A DNA stretch of 64,000 nt from Nocardioides sp. Soil805 (GTDB taxonomy: Bacteria; Actinomycetota; Actinomycetes; Propionibacteriales; Nocardioidaceae): NCBI RefSeq assembly GCF_001429625.1, contig NZ_LMSU01000001.1, positions 1,858,003 through 1,922,002 of the forward strand, in the 5' to 3' direction. Shown one piece after another: positions 63,987 through 64,000 of the stretch. The position numbers were made by a program, and so were the translations under genes. The notes below the pieces were generated by a model. The model searched no databases, was not told the DNA's origin, and saw nothing but the letters and a program-made list of their open reading frames with translations. How positions within the stretch are numbered: the first letter of the stretch is position 1; each line of letters opens with the position of its first letter.

Positions 63987-64000
63987 GGCCCGAAGGCTAC

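Overview
The window is chromosomal DNA of a very GC-rich actinobacterium. Gene content (complete flagellar locus with FliW/CsrA, TreY-TreZ/GlgX trehalose genes, actinobacterial TadA partner protein, DevR-type regulator, guanidine-III riboswitch) and the many GTG and apparently leaderless starts fit a motile Nocardioidaceae such as Nocardioides; the genus is inferred, not proven. Coding density is high. No intergenic gap exceeds 300 bases; the longest, about 250 and 200 bases at 19167-19420 and 23381-23582, are regulatory and are described below. No IS element, prophage, CRISPR array or rRNA was seen.

Region 1 (1-27104) is a nearly complete flagellar locus. Leftward genes run fliA, fliC, fliD, fliS, a fliT-like gene, then flgB-flgC-fliE-fliF-fliG-fliH-fliI-fliJ-peptidoglycan hydrolase-fliK-flgD-flgE, then flbD-motA-motB-fliL-fliM-fliN-fliO-fliP-fliQ-fliR-flhB-flhA (flhA runs off the left edge). 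Rightward genes are flgN-flgK-flgL-fliW-csrA. Six promoters with one architecture (CTCA.. / 14-base spacer / GCCGA-type -10) lie before flhA, fliM, flbD, flgB, fliC and flgN. They match the class read by sigma-28, encoded here by fliA. Two of them place the predicted +1 exactly on a GTG start (fliM, flgN). The fliC leader carries a hairpin with ACGGA in its loop plus a second ACGGA/AAGGA at the Shine-Dalgarno, the pattern expected for CsrA control with FliW as antagonist. Two GGGACC-NN-GGTCCC palindromes lie upstream of flgB and fliA. They resemble DevR/DosR boxes, and a DevR-like response regulator is encoded next door at 27130-27795.

Region 2 (27130-33590) holds the DevR-like regulator, a sirtuin deacylase, a GAF-type histidine kinase, and a tight three-gene operon: N-formylglutamate amidohydrolase, a DUF1704 'QEGLA' metalloprotease-like protein and a glutathione-synthetase-like ATP-grasp enzyme. 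Its product is unknown to me and is notable because actinobacteria normally use mycothiol.

Region 3 (33655-49169) is carbohydrate and general metabolism. It contains glgX and a single-chain TreY-TreZ fusion (glucan to trehalose), a lipoprotein, an acyl-CoA dehydrogenase, a 2'-5' RNA ligase-like protein, a VIT-family metal transporter, and a maltose/maltodextrin-type ABC importer (malEFG plus MsmX-like ATPase) under a divergent LacI-family regulator.

Region 4 (49362-63986) holds pntAB transhydrogenase, an alpha/beta hydrolase with upp, the tadA pair, tRNA-Ser(CGA), two DHA2-type drug pumps with a divergent TetR regulator, a guanidinium exporter under a guanidine-III riboswitch, 6-phosphogluconate dehydrogenase, a zinc alcohol dehydrogenase, a free-standing biotinyl carrier protein and a polytopic membrane protein.
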